Below are positions 16,480 through 25,179 of a stretch of 64,000 nt of DNA, piece by piece; the first letter of the stretch is position 1; every line of letters starts with the position of its first letter. A program made the position numbers and the translations under genes. Under the pieces are notes generated by a model. That model saw only the letters and a list, made by a program, of their open reading frames with translations. It ran no database searches and had not been told where the DNA came from. This DNA is from a virus, in the IMG/VR virus record IMGVR_UViG_3300037010_003037, positions 1-64,000 of that record; one strand, given 5' to 3'.

Positions 16480-17268
16480 ATGCTTCCACAAATCCGAACT
16501 GCAGATATTCGTCAAGAATTCAAATCACTCCTATCTGCTGGTAAATTTACGTCTGTTAATCGTGAAGCAACAATGACGAGTTTAACAGGCGACACGACAA
16601 TAGAAATTGTTAGTGCCTCCTTCATCGCTGATGAAGAATCAATCTTTGGTGAAGTTAACTGGGATTACGTTAAGCGAGAAGAAGAGTGGTATAACTCTAT
16701 GTCCCTTAACATAAATGACATTCCCGGTGGCCCTCCACAAATTTGGAGAGCCGTTGCTGACAAAGATGGATACATTAACTCAAATTATGGTTGGTGTATC
16801 TATTCACCAGAAAATGGTTTTAATAAGTCTGTACGTGAAGTAACGAGTCAATATGTAAGAGTCCGCGCAGAACTCAAAACAAATCCAGAATCTCGTAGAG
16901 CTATCATGATCTATACTCGTCCATCCATGTGGGTAGATTACCATAAAAATGGGCGTTCAGATTTTATGTGTACTAATTCCGTGCAATACCTTATTCGTGA
17001 TGGCCAACTGCATGCAATAGTGCAGATGCGCAGCAATGACTCTATCTTTGGTTATCGTAATGATAGAGCATGGCAACAGCATGTTCTTGAAAAGCTTGCT
17101 GCTGAGTTAAACATCCCTGCTGGTAATTTGTATTGGAATGTTGGTTCACTTCACATATACGCGCGCCATTACTATCTGGTAGATCACTTTGCAAAAACAG
17201 GAGAATTAAACATTTCAAAAGCTGACTATAAAAAGCTTTATCCAGACTCTCCATACTTGCTAGTGTAA
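16480..17268 (+). CDS. 42: dCMP hydroxymethylase (T4 gene 42 type)
   Basis: A 262-residue member of the thymidylate synthase fold that matches T4 gp42 block by block from memory: the SASFIADEESIFG region, SNYGWCIYSPENG, SRRAIMIYTRPSMW, the nucleophile segment DFMCTNSVQYLIRD (C164), RSNDSIFGYRND with D195 where thymidylate synthases carry Asn, and WNVGSLHIYARHYYLVDH. The Asp at that site marks cytosine rather than uracil preference, so the enzyme converts dCMP to 5-hydroxymethyl-dCMP using methylene-tetrahydrofolate. The ATG at 16480 has GAGGA at proper distance; an earlier in-frame ATG (16465) does not. The helicase, a kinase and the glucosyltransferase lie downstream. Confidence 0.93.
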   Translation: MLPQIRTADIRQEFKSLLSAGKFTSVNREATMTSLTGDTTIEIVSASFIADEESIFGEVNWDYVKREEEWYNSMSLNINDIPGGPPQIWRAVADKDGYINSNYGWCIYSPENGFNKSVREVTSQYVRVRAELKTNPESRRAIMIYTRPSMWVDYHKNGRSDFMCTNSVQYLIRDGQLHAIVQMRSNDSIFGYRNDRAWQQHVLEKLAAELNIPAGNLYWNVGSLHIYARHYYLVDHFAKTGELNISKADYKKLYPDSPYLLV

Positions 17269-17420
17269 ATCATTATCTGTTTTTATGTAATAGATAAAAA
17301 GAATATTACGGGATACAGTTTTTATCTCTTCTTCAATTTGATATAATAAACACAACTCTAAAGTAAAACACTTCGTTTTACCATAGTAATTAAGGCATAA
17401 CAACTAATTAAGGAGAAATT

Positions 17421-17789
17421 ATGCTACCAGAACAATTTAGAGCATGTTTTCAACCTCAGTTTTTATCAACACCACCATGTAATGGTGATTACTTAAATGG
17501 TAAATCTCTAAGTGAGGCGAAAAACGAGTTCATGAAAAGATATCGTCCATTAATTGGAGATTCATCAAAAATTGATGTAGATACCGTTATTCAACAAAAA
17601 ATACAAGAATGGAAAGAACATAAAGGGCAAAGATTGTTGTTCATGTTTGTTGAGCAAAGTTATCAAGACACGAATAATATTAACCTAAATATGCAAAAGG
17701 TTTGGGAAGGAGACCTAGATGAGCTTGCTAGTAAGTACAGTTTTGTTAGACTAGTGGGCAGTGGAATTCCATGTTTCAAGGAAAATTGA
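17421..17789 (+). CDS. Hypothetical protein (122 aa)
   Basis: Preceded by TATAAT (17342-17347) and an AAGGAG ribosome-binding site. The protein is mostly alpha/beta with no recognised family. Its C-terminal words FVRLVGSGIPCFKEN resemble the end of the interrupted small gene at 18000-18206 (SGLPIFKKNE), so the two may share a domain. Its stop overlaps the next start (TGATG). Confidence 0.65.
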   Translation: MLPEQFRACFQPQFLSTPPCNGDYLNGKSLSEAKNEFMKRYRPLIGDSSKIDVDTVIQQKIQEWKEHKGQRLLFMFVEQSYQDTNNINLNMQKVWEGDLDELASKYSFVRLVGSGIPCFKEN

Positions 17790-18013
17790 TGGAACGCATT
17801 TATCTCTCTCGCAGAAACCTTCAAACTCTTTTAAACAAGTTAAATCGACGCAGTGCAGGCGGCGAAACTCAATGTGTCATCATAAAGAATGATAAACAAC
17901 ACCCAAAGTACCCACAGACAGTGGACTCTATCATGGTAATTGCGATCGAAGATGATGAGTATTATTTTGAACGTTCACCAGGTGCGGTAGTTCCTGAAGA
18001 TGAGCCTCACTGA
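17789..18013 (+). CDS. Small hypothetical protein (74 aa)
   Basis: Begins MERIYLSRRNLQTLLNKLNR at an ATG overlapping the previous stop. This start followed by a CVIIKND...YPQ block and VIAIEDDEYYFERSPG resembles a small protein family often seen in phage early regions; function unknown. The C-terminus is acidic. Confidence 0.65.
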   Translation: MERIYLSRRNLQTLLNKLNRRSAGGETQCVIIKNDKQHPKYPQTVDSIMVIAIEDDEYYFERSPGAVVPEDEPH

Positions 18014-18206
18014 TCCATTTCAAAGTCAACAAAATTCCAATTACCCGCTTTTTTACCTGATACGTAATGCTAATGGTGAATTAAGTGGATATTGACTTGA
18101 TAGAGCACAGGTTAAAAGTTTTTTAAAAACACATAGTGTGATAGAATATCATAATACATCAGGGTTACCTATATTCAAGAAGAATGAAATACAAACAACA
18201 AATTGA
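18000..18206 (+). pseudogene. Small gene with an in-frame UGA at codon 32 (broken or readthrough)
   Basis: From an ATG at 18000, overlapping the previous gene by 14 nt as its neighbours do, the frame runs 31 codons (ends NGELSGY), meets TGA at 18093-18095, then stays open for 36 more codons (LDRAQVKSFLKTHSV...GLPIFKKNE) to TGA at 18204-18206. The two halves join into one sensible small protein whose end resembles that of the 17421 protein. A TGG (Trp) to TGA change would explain it. The stop is followed by C (UGAC), a context known to be leaky, so readthrough is possible. Confidence 0.5.
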
Positions 18207-19923
18207 TGCAGCATTTGAACGACTAGGCTTTAATCCAAGAGATGGGCAGAGAGAAGCAGTCAATCAGATACTAGAAGCTTTCATCGATGAAAAAGCAGAG
18301 AACGTAATTCTTAACGCACCTACTGGAACTGGCAAATCCATTATTGGCGCTGTTACAGCTGAAGCACTTACGTCAATTAAAGGTGGTTCCACTGAAGCAA
18401 TCAAGTCAGGCATTTCTCTTACCGCTACCAATGTGCTAGCAAAACAGTACGATAGTACCTTCAAAAGGATTGGTGAGCAGGGCAAGTACATCATGATCAA
18501 GGGGGCGAATAATTATGATTGTTCTGCTCTATCTCAGCCAGATAAATCTGAAAATGCTGAATCATGTGCTTGGTACACGATGGTGCAAAGTGGCAGTGAG
18601 TTTGACGATGTCATTCGCCAGCACTGTAATCATTGTGAGTATCTTGACATTAAGAAAAAGAAAAATTTTGTTCGACATGTTACCACTAACTACTCTTATT
18701 TTTTTATCGATAGGATGTATACTGGTAAATTTGAAGACCGTGACCTAATCGTGTGGGATGAAGCGCACCTTTTAAATGATCTTTTTAGCGAACACAATGC
18801 CATTTATTTCTCTCAGAAGAGAGTACAGCAAATGGCACAAGAAATTGCAGAAACAGTTCGCATTACTAATTTAGAAATTTCTAAGCTTCTTGTTTCAATA
18901 GCGGCAGATTGCGCGAAAAAAGACAAAATAAATGAGAAGAATTATGAGGCATATTTAAATGCCATGATGAAGATTTATCTTTATGCTAAAGAACAAGGAG
19001 CGGTTTTAGCTGAAAAAGCTCTTCGTGCCGGTCAATTACAGACATACAACAAACTTGCGCGCTTTACGAAGAAGTATGAAGGATTGGCATGTAAGATTGA
19101 TGATTTCTTTAAGTATGCTTATGATCACGTTTTTGAGTACAAGGAAGATGAAGCAGCGGTGAGCGTGAAGCCAGTGTTCGTTGGTACTATGATGAAAGCG
19201 TTGCAAGCTGCTGATCACAATCTTTTTATGTCAGCTACCTTAAGTGACACGTTTCTAACCACAACGTTGATGCTTGACAAGTCAAAAACAAAATTCATTA
19301 AGCTTGCTCCAACTTTTCCCAAAGAAAACAAGGAAGTTGTCTTTTTTGATCCTCTTTCACTTAGTTACACATCATTGCAGAACCCTAGTGTAGTTAAAAC
19401 GCTTCGCAATAATGTCTCAAAGATTGTTAGTAAGCACGTACAAGAGAGTGAGCGGGGTATTATTCTAGCACCAAGCTTCAAGCTTCAAAATGAAATTGTT
19501 GATGAACTAAAATCATCCAAGGATTTTTCAAAGTATAAACTGTTCGTTCAATATCAAGGGGAAAAGCTCGAGAATGTTCTGACTGCTTTTAAGGACTATA
19601 AAGGTGGGCCAGCAGTTCTTATTTCTCCTTCAATGTTTGAAGGTATTGATCTACCTGGAAATTTATCTCGCTTTCAAATCTTAGTAAAGGCTCCATTCCC
19701 ATCGCTAGGTGATAAGCGAATGAAGTTTATTTTGGATAAGTATCCTGAGCTGTACAACGTCATAACAATCATGAAAATGGTCCAAGGCGCAGGTCGATCA
19801 GTTAGATCAGCCGATGATTATGCGGTGACGTACATTCTTGATCAAAATGCGCAACGTTTGTTTACCTCTTCTCAAAATATCTGGAAGGACGAATTCAATC
19901 TGCGCTTCACGAAATTTCTTTAA
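18184..19923 (+). CDS. DinG/XPD-type superfamily 2 helicase with Fe-S cysteines
   Basis: A 579-residue helicase. Walker A APTGTGKS at about 45-52, then four cysteines C113, C128, C148 and C151 (last pair CNHC) placed between motifs I and II as in the 4Fe-4S domain of XPD/DinG enzymes, then the DEAH box WDEAHLL near 191, SATLSDTF (motif III-like), and C-terminal motifs SMFEGIDLPG and QGAGRSVRSADD. Family members are 5'-3' DNA helicases that clear R-loops and other structures in replication and repair. The gene lies between the gp42-like hydroxymethylase and the glucosyltransferase, so it probably serves phage replication. Confidence 0.9.
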   Translation: MKYKQQIDAAFERLGFNPRDGQREAVNQILEAFIDEKAENVILNAPTGTGKSIIGAVTAEALTSIKGGSTEAIKSGISLTATNVLAKQYDSTFKRIGEQGKYIMIKGANNYDCSALSQPDKSENAESCAWYTMVQSGSEFDDVIRQHCNHCEYLDIKKKKNFVRHVTTNYSYFFIDRMYTGKFEDRDLIVWDEAHLLNDLFSEHNAIYFSQKRVQQMAQEIAETVRITNLEISKLLVSIAADCAKKDKINEKNYEAYLNAMMKIYLYAKEQGAVLAEKALRAGQLQTYNKLARFTKKYEGLACKIDDFFKYAYDHVFEYKEDEAAVSVKPVFVGTMMKALQAADHNLFMSATLSDTFLTTTLMLDKSKTKFIKLAPTFPKENKEVVFFDPLSLSYTSLQNPSVVKTLRNNVSKIVSKHVQESERGIILAPSFKLQNEIVDELKSSKDFSKYKLFVQYQGEKLENVLTAFKDYKGGPAVLISPSMFEGIDLPGNLSRFQILVKAPFPSLGDKRMKFILDKYPELYNVITIMKMVQGAGRSVRSADDYAVTYILDQNAQRLFTSSQNIWKDEFNLRFTKFL

Positions 19924-20015
19924 TTGAAAGTTTATTTTTGAAACAATTTATGATAATATTAAAAAATCATTGAACAATAAAAATAGATTAAAGCATAAAA
20001 AGGATACAAGAAATA

Positions 20016-20594
20016 ATGTCTAAAAATATATTCATTATAGAGGGGTTAGACAGATTAGGAAAATCCACTCTTATTCAGGGCATTCGAGATGAGCTTGGTT
20101 ATTATGAAGTAATTCACTTTAATAAACCACAACGCTTAGCCATCTATGATGGTAAAGCTACAACAGAAGGTGAAGTAAACAAGCTGCAAAGTTTTTATTA
20201 TTACCAATATACTAGCTTTGAAAACATGATGCTCTTAATGCGCAGTAATGCTAACATCATTTTTGACAGAGCCCATTTAGGTGAAGTTGTTTATTCACCA
20301 TTGTATCGTAACTATTCTGGTGACTATGTTTTTGAACTAGAAAAACAATATAGCATAGGTGATCTTGAAACTGTTAGGCTGATTCTTTTAGTAGAAGACT
20401 TTGACAAGGCAAAACATTTCGTTGATGATGGTAACAGTCTTGGACCTACTGAAAAGCGTTTTGAAGAACAAGAACGATTTATTTCTGCATTTCACAGATC
20501 ATTAATTAAAGACAAGAGAATTATCTGTGTAACTGACACAACTTTTGGTGGATTTAAAAATAAGAAAGACATTTTAAAGGAAGCACTTGTATGA
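20016..20594 (+). CDS. P-loop nucleoside-monophosphate kinase (thymidylate-kinase-like)
   Basis: A 192-residue protein with Walker A IEGLDRLGKSTL at the N-terminus, a DRAHLGEVVY segment near 87-96 like the DR(Y/F/H) motif of deoxynucleoside and thymidylate kinases, and a LILLVED strand. It is unlike T4 gp1 in sequence but could supply the same step, phosphorylating dTMP or hydroxymethyl-dCMP. Its stop overlaps the glucosyltransferase start (ATGA), which ties it to DNA modification. Confidence 0.8.
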   Translation: MSKNIFIIEGLDRLGKSTLIQGIRDELGYYEVIHFNKPQRLAIYDGKATTEGEVNKLQSFYYYQYTSFENMMLLMRSNANIIFDRAHLGEVVYSPLYRNYSGDYVFELEKQYSIGDLETVRLILLVEDFDKAKHFVDDGNSLGPTEKRFEEQERFISAFHRSLIKDKRIICVTDTTFGGFKNKKDILKEALV

Positions 20595-21715
20595 AAGTAG
20601 CAGTAATTAAACTTGGTGCACGAATTTCATTTAACGCTAATGATACTTCTGGTGGTAATGGTGAGGCGCGTTCAATTATCAAAATGCTTCATAAGGGCGG
20701 GGCAGAAGTTAACATTTATACTAAAATTTTGAAAAAGGACAATCTTCTTCCAGAGTATAAATGGTTTGATCTTAGTGATCCTACTACTCTTAGTAATGGT
20801 GTTAATGCCGATGCGCTTATTGTTATAAATGGCAACGTAAACTTTTTTGGTGGGGCAGAAGATCGTGAACAGTTGTTAAACTACGTAATCATCAATGAAT
20901 TCAAGGGACCGGTATTCTACATTTTATGTGATCCAGAACTAACACTAACACAAGTTTGGCCATCTGTCTCAAAGAAAGAATGGGCATCTAACTGGTCGCA
21001 AGAACAATTGCATATTAGCCGATCTGACATCATTTATTTTTCCCAACCATATGATGTTGACAAAGTTCTTGAAGATATTAAGAAAAGGAATAATGAAGTT
21101 ATTCCTAATAAGATTGTTCATTTTCCATTTGAACAATTTCCATGCTTGAATGAACGTTTACCATTTAATCCTAACCCTGAAGTTGATTTGTCATATGGTG
21201 GTACGATGCGAGGTGGAAGACGCATGAAAAAAATGGTAAAGTTTTATTTTAATCATCCAGAAGATATCTCAGTTGAGATGTTCGGTAAAATTGATTTAGA
21301 TGATTTTAAGCCTAATTTAGTTTTTGGTAAGCGTCCACCTACATTTACAGGTCCTGTTCGGTATGATGAGATGCTTTCAAAGATGAATAGTGCGATGTCT
21401 CATTGCGTCATCGGAGATCCTTGGTATGAGGAAATTAATGACATGGCACAGCGCGCGTATGAATCAATTTGGTCCTCTGTGGTTACCTTCATTGATTCTG
21501 ACTTGGACAAATTGCGTAGGGTTTATAGTAGAGATAGAACACTATCAGATTTTTTGTATGTTTCAGATCGTGCAGAATTGTCCGAAAAAATACTGCTTTT
21601 GAAGCATGATACGGAACTTCGAAAGCTTATCATTCAAGATCAATTTAATGCAATTAACTTTGATGCAGAAAAGTATTGTACTAGCTTCGTTAATCAGATC
21701 GAGCAGATGAGTTAA
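20591..21715 (+). CDS. bgt: DNA beta-glucosyltransferase (T4 beta-gt type, GT63-like)
   Basis: A 374-residue protein aligning along its length with T4 beta-glucosyltransferase (351 aa) from memory: MKVAVIKLG, INGNVNFFGGAED, FYILCDPELTLTQVWPSV followed by EWASNWSQEQL, HFPFEQFP, the UDP-glucose-binding YGGTMRGGRRMKKMVKFYF, MFGKID, PPTFTGPV, and a C-terminal ALxxL-type helical end. The T4 enzyme transfers glucose from UDP-glucose to hydroxymethylcytosine in DNA, protecting it from host restriction. With a gp42-like hydroxymethylase 3.3 kb upstream, glucosylated hmC DNA is the simplest prediction. Confidence 0.92.
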   Translation: MKVAVIKLGARISFNANDTSGGNGEARSIIKMLHKGGAEVNIYTKILKKDNLLPEYKWFDLSDPTTLSNGVNADALIVINGNVNFFGGAEDREQLLNYVIINEFKGPVFYILCDPELTLTQVWPSVSKKEWASNWSQEQLHISRSDIIYFSQPYDVDKVLEDIKKRNNEVIPNKIVHFPFEQFPCLNERLPFNPNPEVDLSYGGTMRGGRRMKKMVKFYFNHPEDISVEMFGKIDLDDFKPNLVFGKRPPTFTGPVRYDEMLSKMNSAMSHCVIGDPWYEEINDMAQRAYESIWSSVVTFIDSDLDKLRRVYSRDRTLSDFLYVSDRAELSEKILLLKHDTELRKLIIQDQFNAINFDAEKYCTSFVNQIEQMS

Positions 21716-21725
21716 TCCCGTAAAT

Positions 21726-21741
21726 ATCACGGGCCCGTGAT
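21726..21741. promoter_or_regulatory. 16-bp perfect GC-rich palindrome between bgt and the CofD-like gene
   Basis: ATCACGGGCCCGTGAT is a perfect palindrome in an AT-rich genome, 21 nt before the CofD-like ATG. CCCGT at 21718-21722 can pair alternatively with its left half. It is not followed by a T run, so an operator or RNA attenuation element is more likely than a terminator. Confidence 0.4.
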
Positions 21742-21762
21742 CGTGGTAATAAGGAGAAATGA

Positions 21763-23676
21763 ATGAATATTGTTATCTTAGCTGGTGGAACCGGCTCAAT
21801 TGCTCTTCAGACTGGATTGTACAACCTACTTGACGCTCATCTTGATGGTATTGATACCAAAATTTTGGTTAATGGATATGATAATGGTTTGAGTACTGGA
21901 GCAGTAAGGCAAGTAATGAATGGCCGCATTCTTGGCCCCTCTGACATTAGAAAGAACCAAACTACTCGTTTGGCGCTTGAGCATCCTGATTCACCATGGA
22001 TAAAGTTCCTTAATATTCGCTTTACGATTCCTTCATCAGATGTAAAAAACTTTTGCCTTATGAGAATTGCAGAGCTTGAAAATGCTTTGCAAAACAAGAA
22101 ACACGACACATTTCGGGCAGCTCAAAATGACAGCTTTGAACACGCGGATGATTCAGCTTTCAAAGCTAATATCTTGAGAGAAGCCATTGAAGAGTATTTT
22201 CGTTCACCAATTGCAACAAAGATTGATTACAATGACTTCTCATTAGCAAATATCATTTATGCCGGGTTAGCCAAGGTAAATGGGTATTCATTGCGTTCAG
22301 CAGCTAGAATCATGGCATCATTGATGGGCATTAAGGACAATGTCATTCTCAATGATGATACCTCATTGTTCCTAGGAGCCATCACGAAGAGTGGCAAGCG
22401 AATTACTGATGAAGGTGATATTGTTTCATGGGGCAATCATGATGATCCTTTTGTAGACATCTTCTTCACAGATGCTGAAGGTAATAATGCTGTTCCAGTT
22501 CTTTGTAATGAAGCTCGTGAAGCCCTATTAAATGCAGATCTTATCATTCTTTCGTCAGGTACCCAATGGTCTTCACTTATCCCAACATATGCTTCTGTTG
22601 GCTTTAAGGAAGTTATGTATGATGGTGTTAAGGGTGATGTTTTAATGGTCATGAATCGCAGACCAGATAAAGACTCTCCTGGGCAGGGGGCTTCCGAAAT
22701 TATTGATATTTTAGTACCTCGATATTTTAAGGAAGGTCAGCTCAATGTGATTCTTGATGAATCTGCCGATGATATTATGAAAATCATTGATGAAAAAGCA
22801 AAAGCAAAGATCACAAGCGCTGAATGGTTTAAGATGTCTGCTCCAGGTGAACAGCGAGATACTAAAACTCATGATTCACGGCGGCTAGCTATGGCAGTCG
22901 GTTATACGTATTTCAAGGACTTTGTCAACAGCGATTATTTTGTATTCGACTATGATGATACGCTTGTTGGTCGTGGTAACATCTACCCTCTCTCATCTAA
23001 GAGCAATGTCCAAGCAATCTGTGAGCTAAACACGACAAAGAAAATCGCAATCTGCACCGGTAACTCCATCAAAGCTATAAAAATTCATAATTCAAACTAT
23101 TATGGTTTAAGCACGTACAAAACATCTTTCACTCCTTTGGCTGTTTATGCTGATGGTGGAGTGAATAAGTATCTTTATGATACGCGTTTTCCAGATGGTA
23201 GTGATGATGGGATTTCCCACAAATTTATCGAATGTATCGACAAAAGTGTTTTGCTGGAAAAGGATGGTGCTTATGGAATTAATAGCATTATCAGCTCTCT
23301 GAAAGAACATCACATTCCTCTCTCAAAGATTGAGAATCGAGGTGATGTTATGATCACAATTAAACCAATTGATGAAGAATATCGACCAATGATAATTGAG
23401 CTAATCAAGTTACTCATTCAAGATACTGGTTTAGTTGTAAAGGCTTCTGGTCGAACAACAATTGAGATTCACCATCCTTCACTTTCAAAAGCGGCAGCTA
23501 TTCAGTACATAAAAAACACCGAGAAGCCATCAACTATCACTTATGTCGGTGATGAATTTTATGGTGGTAATGATGAATGTGTGAAATCTATTCCTGGTAT
23601 TCGTTGCTTGCACGTTACAAATCCGGCTAAAACAGCGTTCTTTATTCTTACTCTTACTGGTTATCGTCCTATCTAA
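21763..23676 (+). CDS. CofD/YvcK-like protein fused to a HAD-type phosphatase
   Basis: A 637-residue two-domain protein. Residues 1 to about 330 match the CofD/YvcK (UPF0052) fold: ILAGGTGSIALQTGL, the NGYDNGLSTGAVRQ loop, LGPSDIR, SLANIIYAGL, and NADLIILSSGTQWSSLIP. CofD transfers a 2-phospholactyl group to a flavin-type acceptor from a nucleotide-activated donor; YvcK acts in wall and carbon metabolism. Residues about 385-637 form a HAD hydrolase: FDYDDTL nucleophile motif, ICTGNS, a Lys in SLSKAAA, and YVGDEFYGGND. I know of no such fusion with a settled function. It is followed at once by a nucleotidyltransferase (start overlapping the stop), suggesting a shared pathway. Confidence 0.85.
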   Translation: MNIVILAGGTGSIALQTGLYNLLDAHLDGIDTKILVNGYDNGLSTGAVRQVMNGRILGPSDIRKNQTTRLALEHPDSPWIKFLNIRFTIPSSDVKNFCLMRIAELENALQNKKHDTFRAAQNDSFEHADDSAFKANILREAIEEYFRSPIATKIDYNDFSLANIIYAGLAKVNGYSLRSAARIMASLMGIKDNVILNDDTSLFLGAITKSGKRITDEGDIVSWGNHDDPFVDIFFTDAEGNNAVPVLCNEAREALLNADLIILSSGTQWSSLIPTYASVGFKEVMYDGVKGDVLMVMNRRPDKDSPGQGASEIIDILVPRYFKEGQLNVILDESADDIMKIIDEKAKAKITSAEWFKMSAPGEQRDTKTHDSRRLAMAVGYTYFKDFVNSDYFVFDYDDTLVGRGNIYPLSSKSNVQAICELNTTKKIAICTGNSIKAIKIHNSNYYGLSTYKTSFTPLAVYADGGVNKYLYDTRFPDGSDDGISHKFIECIDKSVLLEKDGAYGINSIISSLKEHHIPLSKIENRGDVMITIKPIDEEYRPMIIELIKLLIQDTGLVVKASGRTTIEIHHPSLSKAAAIQYIKNTEKPSTITYVGDEFYGGNDECVKSIPGIRCLHVTNPAKTAFFILTLTGYRPI

Positions 23677-24467
23677 TGAAAGCAGATTTATTCATTATTG
23701 CGGCAGGTGTCGGCTCACGCATGAACTCTAACATACCAAAGGCGCTAGTACCTATAGTTGATGAGCCATGCTTGACAACAACCCTTCAACAGATCGCGTA
23801 CAAGTTTAAAACTGTGCACGTGGTAACAAACATTCTCGTTCAAAACCAATGGACAGCATACTTTAAGAACCTAGCTGAGAAATATCCTGAGCTGACAAAA
23901 AATCTCATTAATGTTCCAATCAACTCAGGGCTTGGTGATGGTCATGCAACGATGATAGGCCTTCGATACGCTAGTGAGAATGGAACACTTGCTTCAGATG
24001 AGGTCACTGTCGCGTGGGGAGATGTGTTTTTCCCCAACGCTGAGATAATTGATGAACTTTTTTCTAATGAGCTTCAAGGATCTGGTCTTTTGCCTGCTGT
24101 TAAGGAGAACAATCCATATGTTTCTCTTTTGGTTGATGAAAAAATGCGATGCATTTCAGCTGATTTTTCAAAGTATGGCGAGAAACACCCGACTGGTTTT
24201 CATGATCAATCGGTTTTTAGGTTTAACAGCAGTCATCTTTATGACTCTCTTACGACAATACACGCTGCGTTTTGGAAGGGCGGTCGGTACATTACACCAG
24301 GTGGGGAGCTTTCACTTCTCTACACTTTCCATCATATGTACAACATCAACCGCGCTGCATATGTGTACGAAACAGATTATCCAACCTTAAGCTTCAACAC
24401 ATCAGAAGAAGTTGCAACAATTCAGCAGGAGATTTCTAAAAAATGGAAAGCACGCCACCAATCCTAA
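23676..24467 (+). CDS. Sugar-nucleotide-type nucleotidyltransferase (NTP_transferase fold)
   Basis: A 263-residue protein beginning with the pyrophosphorylase signature AAGVGSRMNSNIPKALVPI, then GLGDGHATMIGLRYA and VAWGDVFFP, the last giving the metal-binding Asp. This is the GlmU/RmlA/MobA fold that joins an NTP to a sugar phosphate or similar phosphorylated compound. The acceptor is unknown. Its ATG overlaps the CofD-HAD stop, and its 3' end overlaps the guanylate-kinase-like gene, so all three are co-translated. Making an activated donor for DNA modification or for the CofD-like transferase is plausible (inference). Confidence 0.85.
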   Translation: MKADLFIIAAGVGSRMNSNIPKALVPIVDEPCLTTTLQQIAYKFKTVHVVTNILVQNQWTAYFKNLAEKYPELTKNLINVPINSGLGDGHATMIGLRYASENGTLASDEVTVAWGDVFFPNAEIIDELFSNELQGSGLLPAVKENNPYVSLLVDEKMRCISADFSKYGEKHPTGFHDQSVFRFNSSHLYDSLTTIHAAFWKGGRYITPGGELSLLYTFHHMYNINRAAYVYETDYPTLSFNTSEEVATIQQEISKKWKARHQS

Positions 24468-25129
24468 TCACATTAACATCTCCAACAGCTGCTGGAAAAT
24501 CATACCTGTTCAACTATATTCGTGATGTAGCGAAACTTCCCTGTTTGATCTCAACTACAACTCGTTTACCACGTGAAGGTGAGATTGATGGAGTTGATTA
24601 TTATTTCATTGATTTAGAAGAATCCAAGAGACTTGAAGAAGCAAATGAATTTGCTGAACTAGCCATTTATCGTGGAGTTCGCTACGGCGTTACAAAGAAA
24701 GAATGGAATAACAAGCTTCAGCCAGGAAAGATTGCGTTCTTAATTGTAGAACCAAGTGGTCTTGATCATTATGTAAAACCGGCTCTTGATATTGGTGCTA
24801 TTTGGTTGAAGTATTTCATTAATACGGATCTTCAAGTACGCATGGAACGATTTATTGATCGTATGGTTAAGGATGTTCGTAGCGCTATTAGTGTTGATAT
24901 TCTAAATGGAAAAATGTATTCGCACGTGAAAGAGCCTTCAGAAAAAACAATGAAAACAATCTTGTCATATTTTGATCGTCAACGAGCGATGCTTACTGAA
25001 GAAACACGGTGGGAAGCTAAAACTAACTGGACACGAATCATTTCTGGTGAAAATTCACCAGAAGAAAACTTAATGATCATTCAGAAAGATATTAAGGAAG
25101 CAGTTGAGCGACACATGAATCATGTGTGA
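24443..25129 (+). CDS. Guanylate-kinase-like P-loop kinase
   Basis: A 228-residue protein with P-loop TSPTAAGKSYL, then STTTRLPREGEIDGVDYYF, the GMP-binding signature of guanylate kinases (Arg-Glu-Gly-Glu, Gly-Val-Asp-Tyr), and YRGVRYGVTKKEW. The second half is longer and less typical than Gmk. It may phosphorylate GMP/dGMP or a modified nucleotide. It overlaps the preceding nucleotidyltransferase by 25 nt. Confidence 0.85.
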   Translation: MESTPPILITLTSPTAAGKSYLFNYIRDVAKLPCLISTTTRLPREGEIDGVDYYFIDLEESKRLEEANEFAELAIYRGVRYGVTKKEWNNKLQPGKIAFLIVEPSGLDHYVKPALDIGAIWLKYFINTDLQVRMERFIDRMVKDVRSAISVDILNGKMYSHVKEPSEKTMKTILSYFDRQRAMLTEETRWEAKTNWTRIISGENSPEENLMIIQKDIKEAVERHMNHV

Positions 25130-25179
25130 TTTATGTCCTTTTAAATACTTTACAACGATATAACATGAGGTGAATTTTA

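Noticed and set aside
18000-18206. Genome-wide UGA recoding to Trp
   Set aside because: Many clear genes end in TGA with tight overlaps to the next start, so UGA works as stop in this phage; only this gene shows the in-frame UGA.
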